From NCBI GenBank assembly GCA_964562905.1, contig CAZLVG010000039.1:1-8579 (forward strand): DNA of 8,579 nt, given 5' to 3'. How positions within the stretch are numbered: the stretch's first letter is position 1; every line of letters begins with the position of its first letter. The stretch is from CAYSWF01 sp964562905 (GTDB taxonomy: Bacteria; Patescibacteriota; Andersenbacteria; UBA10190). The translations under genes and the position numbers were made by a program. Shown piece by piece: positions 1-5,341 of this stretch. Under the pieces are notes generated by a model. That model saw nothing but the letters and a program-made list of their open reading frames with translations, made no database searches and was not told where the DNA came from.

Positions 1-100
1 TTGTTTATGGCTTAATTGTGTTTATTGTAGCGTAATTGGAGTTTCGAAACGGTCTGTGGGTGTTTGAGCGTTTTAGCAAGGATGCTTCAGTAACTGATAC

Positions 101-126
101 ATTACTATACATCGATGTATGGTAGT
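101..126. promoter_or_regulatory. Palindromic operator-like site beyond the 3' end of the TrpR-like gene
   Basis: This 26-bp near-palindrome is centred on ATCGAT. It matches the perfect palindrome at 730-755 except at two left-arm positions (102 and 106); its right arm GATGTATGGTAGT is identical. It lies 33 bp past the stop codon of the TrpR-like gene, so it cannot control that gene from its own promoter side. By inference it is a second binding site for the same regulator, either serving a gene to the left of the window or allowing DNA looping with the upstream cluster. It could also be one end of a small mobile unit. No promoter can be called with confidence in 1-100; the only other pattern there is a 10-bp palindrome GTTTCGAAAC at 41-50. 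Confidence 0.6.
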
Positions 127-158
127 ACCCAAAACTGTGTTCAATTACCGATGTTCAA

Positions 159-608
159 CTAATCATCCTCCGGGTCCAGCAGTAAGTTCAACAGCAGAAA
201 GTGTCCGGCGTACCTGTGCCGGATATCATCGAAGGAACCGAATATGTCTCCCTCCCGCCCTCTCCGACGGCTCTTCTTTTTTAGCGGCTTATATCCCCAT
301 GTCCTGAAACGTTCACGCAGTTTATGATAATCGGGCACTCCATTCTCAAGCCAACTGTCAACTGACCTGATGGTTGAAAACCCCACCTTAAGTTCGCCCC
401 TCACTTCGGCGTAGGTTCTGCCTCGAATGAGACGCCTGGCTATTTCTATTCGCCGTCCCAGCATAACCACCTCGCTCGGCGTAAACAACTGCTCTACCAA
501 GACACGCATATCCCTCTTATTCTTCACGTCTATAAAAGCATCGGCCAGTCTGTCTACCAGCTTTTTTCGCTTTCGTTCTTTTAAGGACCGGTAGTCGAAT
601 TTAGCCAT
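159..608 (-). CDS. TrpR/YerC-like DNA-binding transcriptional regulator
   Basis: This gene encodes a 149-residue cytoplasmic DNA-binding protein of the Trp-repressor superfamily, close to the YerC/YecD type. Residues 5-90 form the family core: a basic helical start (RSLKERKRKKLVDRL), then LFTPSEVVMLGRRIEIARRL at 41-60, then a helix-turn-helix at about 64-87 (RTYAEVRGELKVGFSTIRSV). YerC-like proteins are usually about 100 residues. This one carries an extra tail of about 50 residues that is Arg/Lys-rich at 98-119 and then acidic and hydrophobic. I chose the ATG at 608 over a GTG at 671 because the GTG abuts the AAGGAG sequence and the extra residues would be encoded by the tandem leader repeats. 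Palindromic sites at 637-756 directly upstream suggest autorepression. Tryptophan binding is not evident; YerC-type proteins are not established Trp sensors. The family call is fairly secure, the ligand and targets are unknown. Confidence 0.82.
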   Translation of the reverse strand: MAKFDYRSLKERKRKKLVDRLADAFIDVKNKRDMRVLVEQLFTPSEVVMLGRRIEIARRLIRGRTYAEVRGELKVGFSTIRSVDSWLENGVPDYHKLRERFRTWGYKPLKKKSRRRGREGDIFGSFDDIRHRYAGHFLLLNLLLDPEDD

Positions 609-636
609 GCATTTCTTACACTTCTTTCTTACAAAT

Positions 637-662
637 ACTACCGCGCATCGATGTGTTAAACT
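637..662. promoter_or_regulatory. Operator-like site 1, gene-proximal, degenerate
   Basis: The left arm reads ACTACCGCGCATC and differs from the consensus ACTACCATACATC at two positions. The GATGT core of the right arm is retained, but the outer part has lost the symmetry. It lies 29 bp upstream of the chosen ATG of the TrpR-like gene, probably within its 5' leader. Its centre is 46 bp from the next site. Confidence 0.5.
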
Positions 663-682
663 TACATACACTCCTTATAAAT

Positions 683-708
683 ACTACCATACATCGATGC
701 GTTGAACT
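683..708. promoter_or_regulatory. Operator-like site 2, left arm intact
   Basis: The left arm ACTACCATACATC is identical to that of the perfect palindrome at 730-755. The right arm keeps only GATG and then diverges (CGTTGAACT). The 47-bp spacing to site 3 is about four and a half helical turns, so adjacent sites would face opposite sides of the DNA. It could be a half-site for cooperative binding by a dimeric TrpR-like protein. Confidence 0.55.
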
Positions 709-728
709 TATCATACACTCCTTATAAA

Positions 729-756
729 TACTACCATACATCGATGTATGGTAGTA
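729..756. promoter_or_regulatory. Perfect 28-bp palindromic operator upstream of the TrpR-like gene
   Basis: The sequence is a perfect palindrome of 14-bp half-sites, TACTACCATACATC and its complement, centred on 742/743. Perfect dyad symmetry with no spacer fits a homodimeric helix-turn-helix protein such as a TrpR-family dimer. It is the outermost of the three upstream sites. The minus-strand promoter of the regulator should lie in or near it, since AT-rich TTTTTTAG abuts its edge. Binding by the neighbouring regulator is inferred from position and from recurrence of the motif around this gene only. Confidence 0.72.
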
Positions 757-758
757 CT

Positions 759-977
759 AAAAAACATCAGAATTACGTAACCGCGCGTATTTTTCTCCTC
801 CTGTATCCCGAGGTTTCTTCTCCTGCGTCCCGAAGCATTTAAGCCTCCCCTAATACCATGACTTTTACGGCTATGCCTTGCGGGACGCGACTGACATAAC
901 CACCAAAAAATGAATTAAAAAACCTCTCTAAACGACTTTCACTTTATAGCCGCGCCACTGATTACGTTCAAGCCGTC
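759..977. other. Intergenic stretch without a recognisable gene
   Basis: No credible coding sequence or RNA gene is visible here. The only patterns are two imperfect CCTGYRTCCCGA copies near 801-832 and an 8-bp complement between GCGTCCCG (825-832) and CGGGACGC (881-888). That pair could close a loose stem in RNA, but its loop is long and unsupported. It separates the TrpR-like locus from the hairpin cluster that begins at 978. Confidence 0.4.
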
Positions 978-1123
978 GGTATATCCAAACCTTACGACTA
1001 AAACGTCAGTTTTAGGAAGCAAATTTTGGATATACCGTGTTACGCGAAGTCGCTTTAGCGACGAACAGAACACGGCGAAGCCGACGACATTAGGCAAAAT
1101 CGCTCCGCGATTTTGCCTAATGT
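978..1123. repeat. Cluster of three consecutive hairpins, possible repeat element or structured RNA
   Basis: Three perfect inverted repeats follow each other. Hairpin A pairs GGTATATCCAAA (978-989) with its complement at 1025-1036 and encloses a second 7-bp stem, CTAAAAC (998-1004) with GTTTTAG (1009-1015). Hairpin B pairs CCGTGTT (1036-1042) with AACACGG (1069-1075) around an inner stem GTCGCT/AGCGAC (1049-1062). Hairpin C is a 17-bp perfect stem, 1087-1103 with 1107-1123, with a TCC loop. A small open frame on the minus strand (939-1169) is best explained as an accident of this structure. No U-tract follows hairpin C on either strand, so it is not a classical terminator. It may be a dispersed chromosomal repeat or a folded RNA. 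Confidence 0.7.
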
Positions 1124-1199
1124 TTAAGAATATCTGATGTTTTTGTCTCGCTTCCTTATTATATTTCAAATGAGAAAAAGAGATAAAAATATGGGTTGA

Positions 1200-1267
1200 A
1201 GGAATTTTTTACTCCTTAAGAATTTAATTGATGAAAAATTCCTGAACCAGATATTCTTTGTTATCTG
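1200..1267. repeat. Two AT-rich inverted repeats beyond the metallopeptidase gene
   Basis: A 10-bp perfect inverted repeat pairs AGGAATTTTT (1200-1209) with AAAAATTCCT (1234-1243). A smaller one pairs CAGATA (1248-1253) with TATCTG (1262-1267). Both lie 3' of the minus-strand gene that ends at 1298, so they could help end its transcript, though neither is followed by a clear U-run. TATCTGATGT occurs at both 1131-1140 and 1262-1271 as a short direct repeat. Confidence 0.4.
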
Positions 1268-1297
1268 ATGTAAGTAATATTTATTTCACTCCTAATC

Positions 1298-1999
1298 TTA
1301 AAAATTTTCCTTTAATAACCACTTGTTTAGGAAACTTTCAATATCTTGATTGGCAGACCATTGCTTAGTCATCGCCTTGAACATTCGCTCGCAACCAGGA
1401 TATGGCTTGGCGTTTTTAGAGCCAACAATCTTTTTGTATGGTTGCCAGTTTTCAATTACAGTATTGAAAGTTTCCGAAACTTGCCATACATATTTTGGGT
1501 TTTTGCCTCTAAATTCGTCATTTTCATTTATTCCATATTTACTTTTGATGTAGTCAAAGAAAATGAAATGCAACATCTCATGGGCAATCGTACTAATCGG
1601 GCTCCATTTATTGCTGGAATATGGAAAGTAAAAAGTTTTCTCTTTGATATTTCTTGGAAACATCAGATACACAGAAGCATATCCAATATATTTTCCCTTT
1701 GGCCAGTCATACCCTTGAAAAATTTTATCAACAAGATTGTAAAATTTGCTCTCAATTTTAGACCATTGTTTTTTTGTTTCCTCAACCCCTTTTAAAATTT
1801 CCTGCTCATTTATTGTATGGATATGCTTCGTGTATTCAGATATAATTTTGTTTCTTTCGGGAAGAGAAAACTTTTTACTGGTTATAAATTGAAAATTTAG
1901 GGGCAAAAACCAATCCACGAATTCGCCATGATTAACAAACCATTTGGCGTTTTGGGTGTCAGCGTTTATGTCTATGGCAAGTTTCAATTTCGGTTTCAT
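1298..1999 (-). CDS. Putative HExxH zinc metallopeptidase-like protein
   Basis: The product is 233 residues with no signal peptide or membrane span that I can see. Residues 137-150 (STIAHEMLHFIFFD) contain HEMLH at 140-144, the zincin signature in which the two histidines bind zinc and the glutamate is the general base. About 30 residues later the helix VSETFNTVIENW (174-185) offers Glu176 as a possible third ligand, the gluzincin arrangement, although that assignment is inferred. The N-terminal 110 residues are rich in charged and aromatic residues and match no domain I recognise. The ATG at 1999 has no obvious Shine-Dalgarno sequence. The gene is visibly more AT-rich than the glycan operon and starts about 44 bp after an attC-like core, so it looks like a captured cassette gene. 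The substrate is unknown; the motif call is good, the peptidase activity is tentative. Confidence 0.68.
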   Translation of the reverse strand: MKPKLKLAIDINADTQNAKWFVNHGEFVDWFLPLNFQFITSKKFSLPERNKIISEYTKHIHTINEQEILKGVEETKKQWSKIESKFYNLVDKIFQGYDWPKGKYIGYASVYLMFPRNIKEKTFYFPYSSNKWSPISTIAHEMLHFIFFDYIKSKYGINENDEFRGKNPKYVWQVSETFNTVIENWQPYKKIVGSKNAKPYPGCERMFKAMTKQWSANQDIESFLNKWLLKENF

Positions 2000-2042
2000 A
2001 TTAAAGGAAAATTTTTATTAAAAAATAAATATTGCTTATTTC

Positions 2043-2134
2043 ACATAACGTTAGGGATAAAAGAAGTTTGCGGAACGTAGTGGAGCAAATTTGGACGGAG
2101 ACTGCAAGTCGGAGTCTTTTATCCCTTGTTGTGC
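2043..2134 (-). repeat. attC-like folded recombination site between two cassette-like genes
   Basis: Read on the minus strand, this 92-bp element begins with GCACAAC (2134-2128) and ends with GTTATGT (2049-2043), matching the R'' (RYYYAAC) and R' (GTTRRRY) ends of integron attC sites with one off-consensus base each. Inside lies a perfect 12-bp inverted repeat, AGGGATAAAAGA with its complement (2053-2064 and 2115-2126), separated from the ends by unequal unpaired bases. The central variable part holds two small hairpins: TTTGC/GCAAA at 2067-2089 and GACT/AGTC at 2100-2110. Length, polarity (immediately after the stop of one gene, before the start of the next) and asymmetry all fit attC. No integrase is present in the window, so function is inferred. 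Confidence 0.58.
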
Positions 2135-2152
2135 GATGTGTAATTTTTTATC
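2128..2152 (+). repeat. Left arm of a 25-bp inverted repeat bounding the membrane-protein gene
   Basis: This arm starts GTTGTGCGA and ends TTTTTTATC. It is the inverse of 2811-2835 with two mismatches in 25. It contains the R''-like end of the attC-like element, and its inner end overlaps the stop codon (TGA, complement of 2151-2153) of the membrane-protein gene. The match extends well past the 7-bp recombination core, which a plain integron cassette would not require. Confidence 0.75.
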
Positions 2153-2795
2153 AATTCATTGTAAATCTATTGACTACTTCTGGCCATTTTGTAGCCAAGT
2201 CTTCAAAAACAGGCTTCCAGTTTTCCTCTTTAAGTTCTTCATCTGATACAGTTATATCAGTTGTTTTCCCTAATCTGTTTGCGTGTAGTCTATATGCGTT
2301 AAAAAAGTTTTTTTCTGATGCAGTAAGAGCTAGGCCTGTTTTTGAATGAACCTTTTTCATCTGAATTGTTTCTATGGTCATTTTTACAATTCCTGCTAAA
2401 AATTTCGCAACGAAAAAGATAACAACACCTTGCCAGCCAATCGTTATAAATCCATACACCGCAAGCAGAACTAGCAAAATGCCAAATCCTGAAATGTAAC
2501 TATAAAATGTTCCCAAGCGATCTAGTCCGGGAATTATGTAAAGTCCAAATGACGTTATTAAAAATCCTATTATTGAAGCAATAAAAACATACAATCCGAT
2601 TTCAAATGCTGGCAAGTGCAAATAAAAACAAACTAAACCAGTTGCGAAAGTTACCCAGGAAGGAATTGACTCCAATCCTTCCGTGGTTTTCAAAACCTTA
2701 AAGGCGTCAACTTTTGGATAAAGTCTCGCTATTAAGGCAAAAGCATAATCAAACGGTAATCTGATTTTTAGTCCTCTTGGTGTAAAAATGGCCAT
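2151..2795 (-). CDS. Small polytopic membrane protein of unknown function
   Basis: The 214-residue product has an N-terminal cytosolic-type segment (MAIFTPRGLKIRLPFDYAFA), then four hydrophobic spans at about 46-66, 68-89, 96-117 and 120-140, then a hydrophilic C-terminal region of about 70 residues with charged helices and several Trp/Lys/Glu residues. It would sit in the cytoplasmic membrane with both ends probably inside. I recognise no catalytic motif and no named family. The ATG at 2795 is supported by AAGGAAA at 2807-2801, a good ribosome-binding site. The gene is AT-rich, is bounded by 25-bp inverted repeats (2128-2152, 2811-2835) and is followed at once by the attC-like element, so it behaves like a single-gene mobile cassette. 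Coding status is convincing; function is open. Confidence 0.72.
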   Translation of the reverse strand: MAIFTPRGLKIRLPFDYAFALIARLYPKVDAFKVLKTTEGLESIPSWVTFATGLVCFYLHLPAFEIGLYVFIASIIGFLITSFGLYIIPGLDRLGTFYSYISGFGILLVLLAVYGFITIGWQGVVIFFVAKFLAGIVKMTIETIQMKKVHSKTGLALTASEKNFFNAYRLHANRLGKTTDITVSDEELKEENWKPVFEDLATKWPEVVNRFTMN

Positions 2796-2810
2796 AGTAT
2801 TTTCCTTAAT

Positions 2811-2835
2811 GATAAAAAATTACATTTCGCACAAC
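2811..2835 (-). repeat. Right arm of the 25-bp inverted repeat bounding the membrane-protein gene
   Basis: Read on the minus strand the arm begins GTTGTGCGAAATG and ends TTTTTTATC, 15 bp upstream of the gene's start codon. Its first seven bases equal the R'-like core. GTTRTGYGAAAT also occurs at the same relative place before the metallopeptidase gene (2049-2038), which marks both as cassette starts. No complete attC-like partner is found on the other side, where GC-rich sequence begins, so the upstream half may be lost or interrupted. Confidence 0.72.
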
Positions 2836-2850
2836 TGCTTTTTATCGAAA

Positions 2851-3013
2851 CTATAGATATCACATTATGCCATGCCACTCTTTAAATAAACGGGTGGCGC
2901 GGCGCGCGGGGTCCCCGCGCCCCGGAGCCACTGTGGCGCGGGGTGGGGGCGCATGGGCCGCGATAAGAACCCGTCACAAGTATAGCGGCGTGGCATAATG
3001 TTGCCTCTATATA
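2851..3013. repeat. GC-rich gene-free element with nested inverted repeats
   Basis: The outer arms are CATTATGCCATGCCAC (2863-2878) and the complement of 2985-3000, matching at 14 of 16 positions; weaker matches including TATAGA continue outward to about 2852 and 3012. Inside, ACGGGT (2890-2895) pairs with ACCCGT (2969-2974), and the centre holds a strong palindrome GCGCGGGG-T-CCCCGCGC at 2904-2920. Base composition jumps sharply to G+C between about 2890 and 2990. It fills the gap between the cassette region and the end of the glycan operon. It may be a small MITE-like element, a terminator-like structure for the operon, or a structured RNA. There is no U-tract, so simple intrinsic termination is not supported. 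Confidence 0.6.
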
Positions 3014-3060
3014 TGTCTTGTTAATAGCAAAAATAGCGTGCTGTGCCAAGCTCGTTGTTG

Positions 3061-4197
3061 CTACGCCGTCTGCTCTAGCACTTGTCGATAAACTTGGGTG
3101 GTCGTTTGCGCCACTTTTTTCCAGGAAAATTTTCTTACCTGTTTAAGGCCTGTCTGGATCATTCGTTCCCTCTTGTCTTCGCTAGCTAAAATTGCCGGCA
3201 TCTGCCGCGCCAACTGTTGTTCAAAGGCGCCGTCGTGCGCGCGGGCCCGCAAATCCCGGGTGGTGAATTTTACAATCTCTCCCGCCGGACCAACGACTTC
3301 CGGCAACGCGCCGCCGTCGCTGACGAGCACGGGAGTGCCACAGGCCATGGCTTCCTGGGGAGGAAATCCCCACCCTTCATAAATAGAAGGCCAGACGAAC
3401 AAGTCCGCGCCGGCATACAGTCCGGGCAGGTCGTTGTAAGACACGAATTGCTTGAGTTCCACACGCTCACCAGCTCCTTGCGCGGTAATTTCCCGCCTAA
3501 TGTTTTCATAATCGGCATCCGGCCGGCCGGCTATTATAAGTTGGTGGGGTATGCGGCTTGCCGCCCGGGCAAAAGCCCGCACCAACAGCGGCACATTCTT
3601 GCGCGGCTCCAGTGTGCCGACGAACAAAATGTACGGCTGCTCCGTCCGGCTGCTATACGGCCCCGGACGGAAATGACCGGTGTCAACCGCCAGCGGCGTC
3701 ACGGTTATTTTCCGCGGGTCTACGTTGTAATAATTCACGATATCGCGCTTACTGGCCCGTGATATGGTGATAATACCTTCACTCAAGGCGGTTGCCCTCT
3801 TCAGCGCGCGGGGCCAGTACCAGCGCCTTACGGAGCTTTGCCCTTCAGGAAAAAGCAGAGGGATGGTGTCAAAAATAGTTACTACCGTGGGAACCATTTT
3901 TCGCCGGGGGACATCCGCTTTAATAAAGTGAACTACATCGGGGTTGATGTTTTTTAAAACTGCCGGCACTTGATGCTGCAGCCAGAGCGGCAACAGAAGC
4001 TTGTGCCGCAACGGGACAAGCCTTTCGTCCAGCCTGTCCGTCTGCCTATGCCGCCATCCCGCTCCGGACTGATCGGTTATCAGTGTGTAGCTGTTGTTAT
4101 CTTCCAGCTCCAGCAGGTTCTCAATCAGATTCCGCGCGTAAGTCTTAACTCCCCCGCCTCCGGCCGACAACGCCCGAGCTTCAATAGCTATTTTCAT
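3061..4197 (-). CDS. GT4-family glycosyltransferase (second GT4 of the operon)
   Basis: This 378-residue enzyme has the two Rossmann domains of the GT-B fold and probably transfers a sugar, mannose-like or similar, from a nucleotide donor to a growing glycan at the cytoplasmic face of the membrane. The N-terminus MKIAIEARALSAGGGGVKTY has the glycine-rich loop typical of GT4 acceptor domains. The donor domain starts at about 190 with YILFVGTLEPRKN (189-201), whose Arg-Lys pair contacts donor phosphates in the family. It contains the EX7E motif YEGWGFPPQEAMACGTPV with Glu274 and Glu282. A frame reading 25 residues further upstream exists, but the ATG at 4197 fits the family and has AAGGAAG about 15 bases ahead. 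Its first 17 bp overlap the preceding gene, which suggests translational coupling. It is the last gene of the operon. The family is secure; the sugar specificity is unknown. Confidence 0.9.
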   Translation of the reverse strand: MKIAIEARALSAGGGGVKTYARNLIENLLELEDNNSYTLITDQSGAGWRHRQTDRLDERLVPLRHKLLLPLWLQHQVPAVLKNINPDVVHFIKADVPRRKMVPTVVTIFDTIPLLFPEGQSSVRRWYWPRALKRATALSEGIITISRASKRDIVNYYNVDPRKITVTPLAVDTGHFRPGPYSSRTEQPYILFVGTLEPRKNVPLLVRAFARAASRIPHQLIIAGRPDADYENIRREITAQGAGERVELKQFVSYNDLPGLYAGADLFVWPSIYEGWGFPPQEAMACGTPVLVSDGGALPEVVGPAGEIVKFTTRDLRARAHDGAFEQQLARQMPAILASEDKRERMIQTGLKQVRKFSWKKVAQTTTQVYRQVLEQTA

Positions 4198-5335
4198 GCC
4201 AGCCAGCTGCTTCCTTAAGAACTTTCTCAAAAGCGGCGGCGGTTTTAGACAAATAAAACCGCCGCACCTCACGGGCGTTTAACCGTCCCATCCGCTTTCT
4301 TAGAAGTTTATCGGTCTGTAAGCGCATAACAGCGCGACGAAATTTATCCGGCCGCCCCGGCGGGACCAGGATAGCGTTTTTCCCGTCGCGCAGAAAATCC
4401 AGCTGGCCTCCGCAATTAGCGGCTACTATCGGCAAACCGGCATCCATGGCTTCCAAAAAAACGAGACCGAAACCTTCGTGCTGGCTGGCGGAAATGAAAG
4501 CGTCAGCCGCCCGCAGCACCTGCCGCTTGCGCACTTCACTAAGGGTCCCCAGCCAACAGACCCTGTTTTTTAATCCATACTGTCCAGCCAGGGAAGCCAG
4601 CCTTTCCCGCAAGGGCCCGCCGCCTATTATAGCCAGGTGGGCTTGCGGCAGTCCCCGCCACGCTTGCAACAGAACCTCGTAACCCTTGCGGGGTATCAGG
4701 CGGCCGACGGACACAAACAAGATCCCGGCCGGCAAGCCCAAAGCTTCCCGGGGCCTGTTGGCCGTCTGCGTTACGGGAAGGCCAAGAGGCATTACCACCA
4801 CCCGCTTTTTAACCCCGTGAAGCTGTTCGGCTTTCCGCTTGGTGTCCTGCGAGATAGCCGTACACACCCGTGCCCGCCGCGAGATCAGGCGAATCATCCA
4901 ACGCAGCCACCAGTGGCGATGCGGCGATGTACCTTTGGTGGGGTCGTACAGGTCGCCGCCGATAAAGCTCAACACAAAAGGCACTTTAAACAAGCTGGCC
5001 AGAGCGGCCGCCGGCAGACCCGAGGGAAGCACAAACTGGGCGTTAATGAGGTCAAACCTCACTTTCCAGCACAATCTCCACCCGGACAGGAAAGCAGCCG
5101 GAACAAAAGTTACCAGCGAAGCCAGGGAAGCGGTGGGCAGGCTGCCGCGGCCGATCACTCTGACGCGGTGTATGTTGACGCCGTCCAAAATCTCCCGCCG
5201 CTTTAATCCCGCCTGCCAAGTAGTAACCACACAGACTTCATGCCTTCGAGCCAGCTCGCCCGCCAACTGGCTAGTAGCCACGCCACCGCCCCCGCCTAAA
5301 GGAGGGTATTCAAAGTTAAAAATCAGCAGTTTCAT
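4181..5335 (-). CDS. GT4-family glycosyltransferase (first GT4 of the operon)
   Basis: The 384-residue product is a full-length GT-B glycosyltransferase. Residues 1-18 (MKLLIFNFEYPPLGGGGG) give the first beta strand and glycine-rich loop of the acceptor domain. FIGGDLYD at 124-131 is a GGD element seen in GT4 enzymes of this type. The donor domain starts with ILFVSVGRLIPRKGYE (205-220), carrying the conserved Arg and Lys, and HEGFGLVFLEAM (286-297) supplies the EX7E motif with Glu287 and Glu295. It likely acts in the cytoplasm on a lipid- or protein-linked acceptor using a nucleotide sugar. The ATG lies 6 bp after the stop of the membrane-protein gene, and the stop overlaps the next GT4 by 17 bp, so all three genes are almost certainly cotranscribed. 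The donor sugar cannot be predicted from the sequence. Confidence 0.92.
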   Translation of the reverse strand: MKLLIFNFEYPPLGGGGGVATSQLAGELARRHEVCVVTTWQAGLKRREILDGVNIHRVRVIGRGSLPTASLASLVTFVPAAFLSGWRLCWKVRFDLINAQFVLPSGLPAAALASLFKVPFVLSFIGGDLYDPTKGTSPHRHWWLRWMIRLISRRARVCTAISQDTKRKAEQLHGVKKRVVVMPLGLPVTQTANRPREALGLPAGILFVSVGRLIPRKGYEVLLQAWRGLPQAHLAIIGGGPLRERLASLAGQYGLKNRVCWLGTLSEVRKRQVLRAADAFISASQHEGFGLVFLEAMDAGLPIVAANCGGQLDFLRDGKNAILVPPGRPDKFRRAVMRLQTDKLLRKRMGRLNAREVRRFYLSKTAAAFEKVLKEAAGWHENSY

Positions 5336-5341
5336 TACCGC

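Larger units (their letters stand above)
619..758 (-). repeat. Three tandem 46-47 bp leader repeats, each carrying an operator half-site
   Basis: Three consecutive units lie at 619-664, 665-711 and 712-758. Each contains, on the plus strand, a CACTYCTTWTAAATACTACC-like segment followed by a CATCGATG core and a RTTRAACTT-like tail; the third unit ends in the perfect palindrome instead. Units two and three are nearly identical over their first 35 bp; unit one, nearest the gene, is the most diverged. Read on the minus strand, units two and three each contain AAGGAG four bases before an ATG, so each copy looks like a duplicated operator plus translation-initiation segment. The array forms the leader of the TrpR-like gene. 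Confidence 0.8.

Noticed and set aside
609..671. N-terminal extension of the TrpR-like gene from a GTG at 671
   Set aside because: The GTG directly abuts the AAGGAG sequence, the added residues are encoded by the tandem leader repeats and operator, and the family core begins after the ATG at 608.
619..758. CRISPR-like array from the repeats upstream of the TrpR-like gene
   Set aside because: The repeats are tandem and share both the core and the intervening sequence, so there are no unique spacers.
939..1169. 76-codon open frame on the minus strand
   Set aside because: It is mostly the translation of the hairpin cluster at 978-1123, has no recognisable domain and no clear ribosome-binding site; palindromic DNA readily gives open frames.
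1346..1795. 149-codon plus-strand open frame
   Set aside because: It lies wholly antisense to the metallopeptidase-like gene, whose HExxH motif makes the minus strand the coding one.
2032..2349. 105-codon plus-strand open frame
   Set aside because: It reads through the attC-like element and then antisense to the membrane-protein gene; no domain is visible.
2904..2920. Intrinsic terminator for the glycan operon at the GC palindrome
   Set aside because: The stem is strong, but no U-tract follows on the minus strand, so classical intrinsic termination is not supported.
3217..3762. Long plus-strand open frame within the GT4 region
   Set aside because: It is a shadow of a well-supported GT4 gene in high-GC DNA, as are the other plus-strand frames between 3098 and 7382.
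4198..4272. 25-residue N-terminal extension of the second GT4 gene
   Set aside because: GT4 enzymes start at the first beta strand, here MKIAIEA; the extension would lie deep inside the preceding gene and has no family match.
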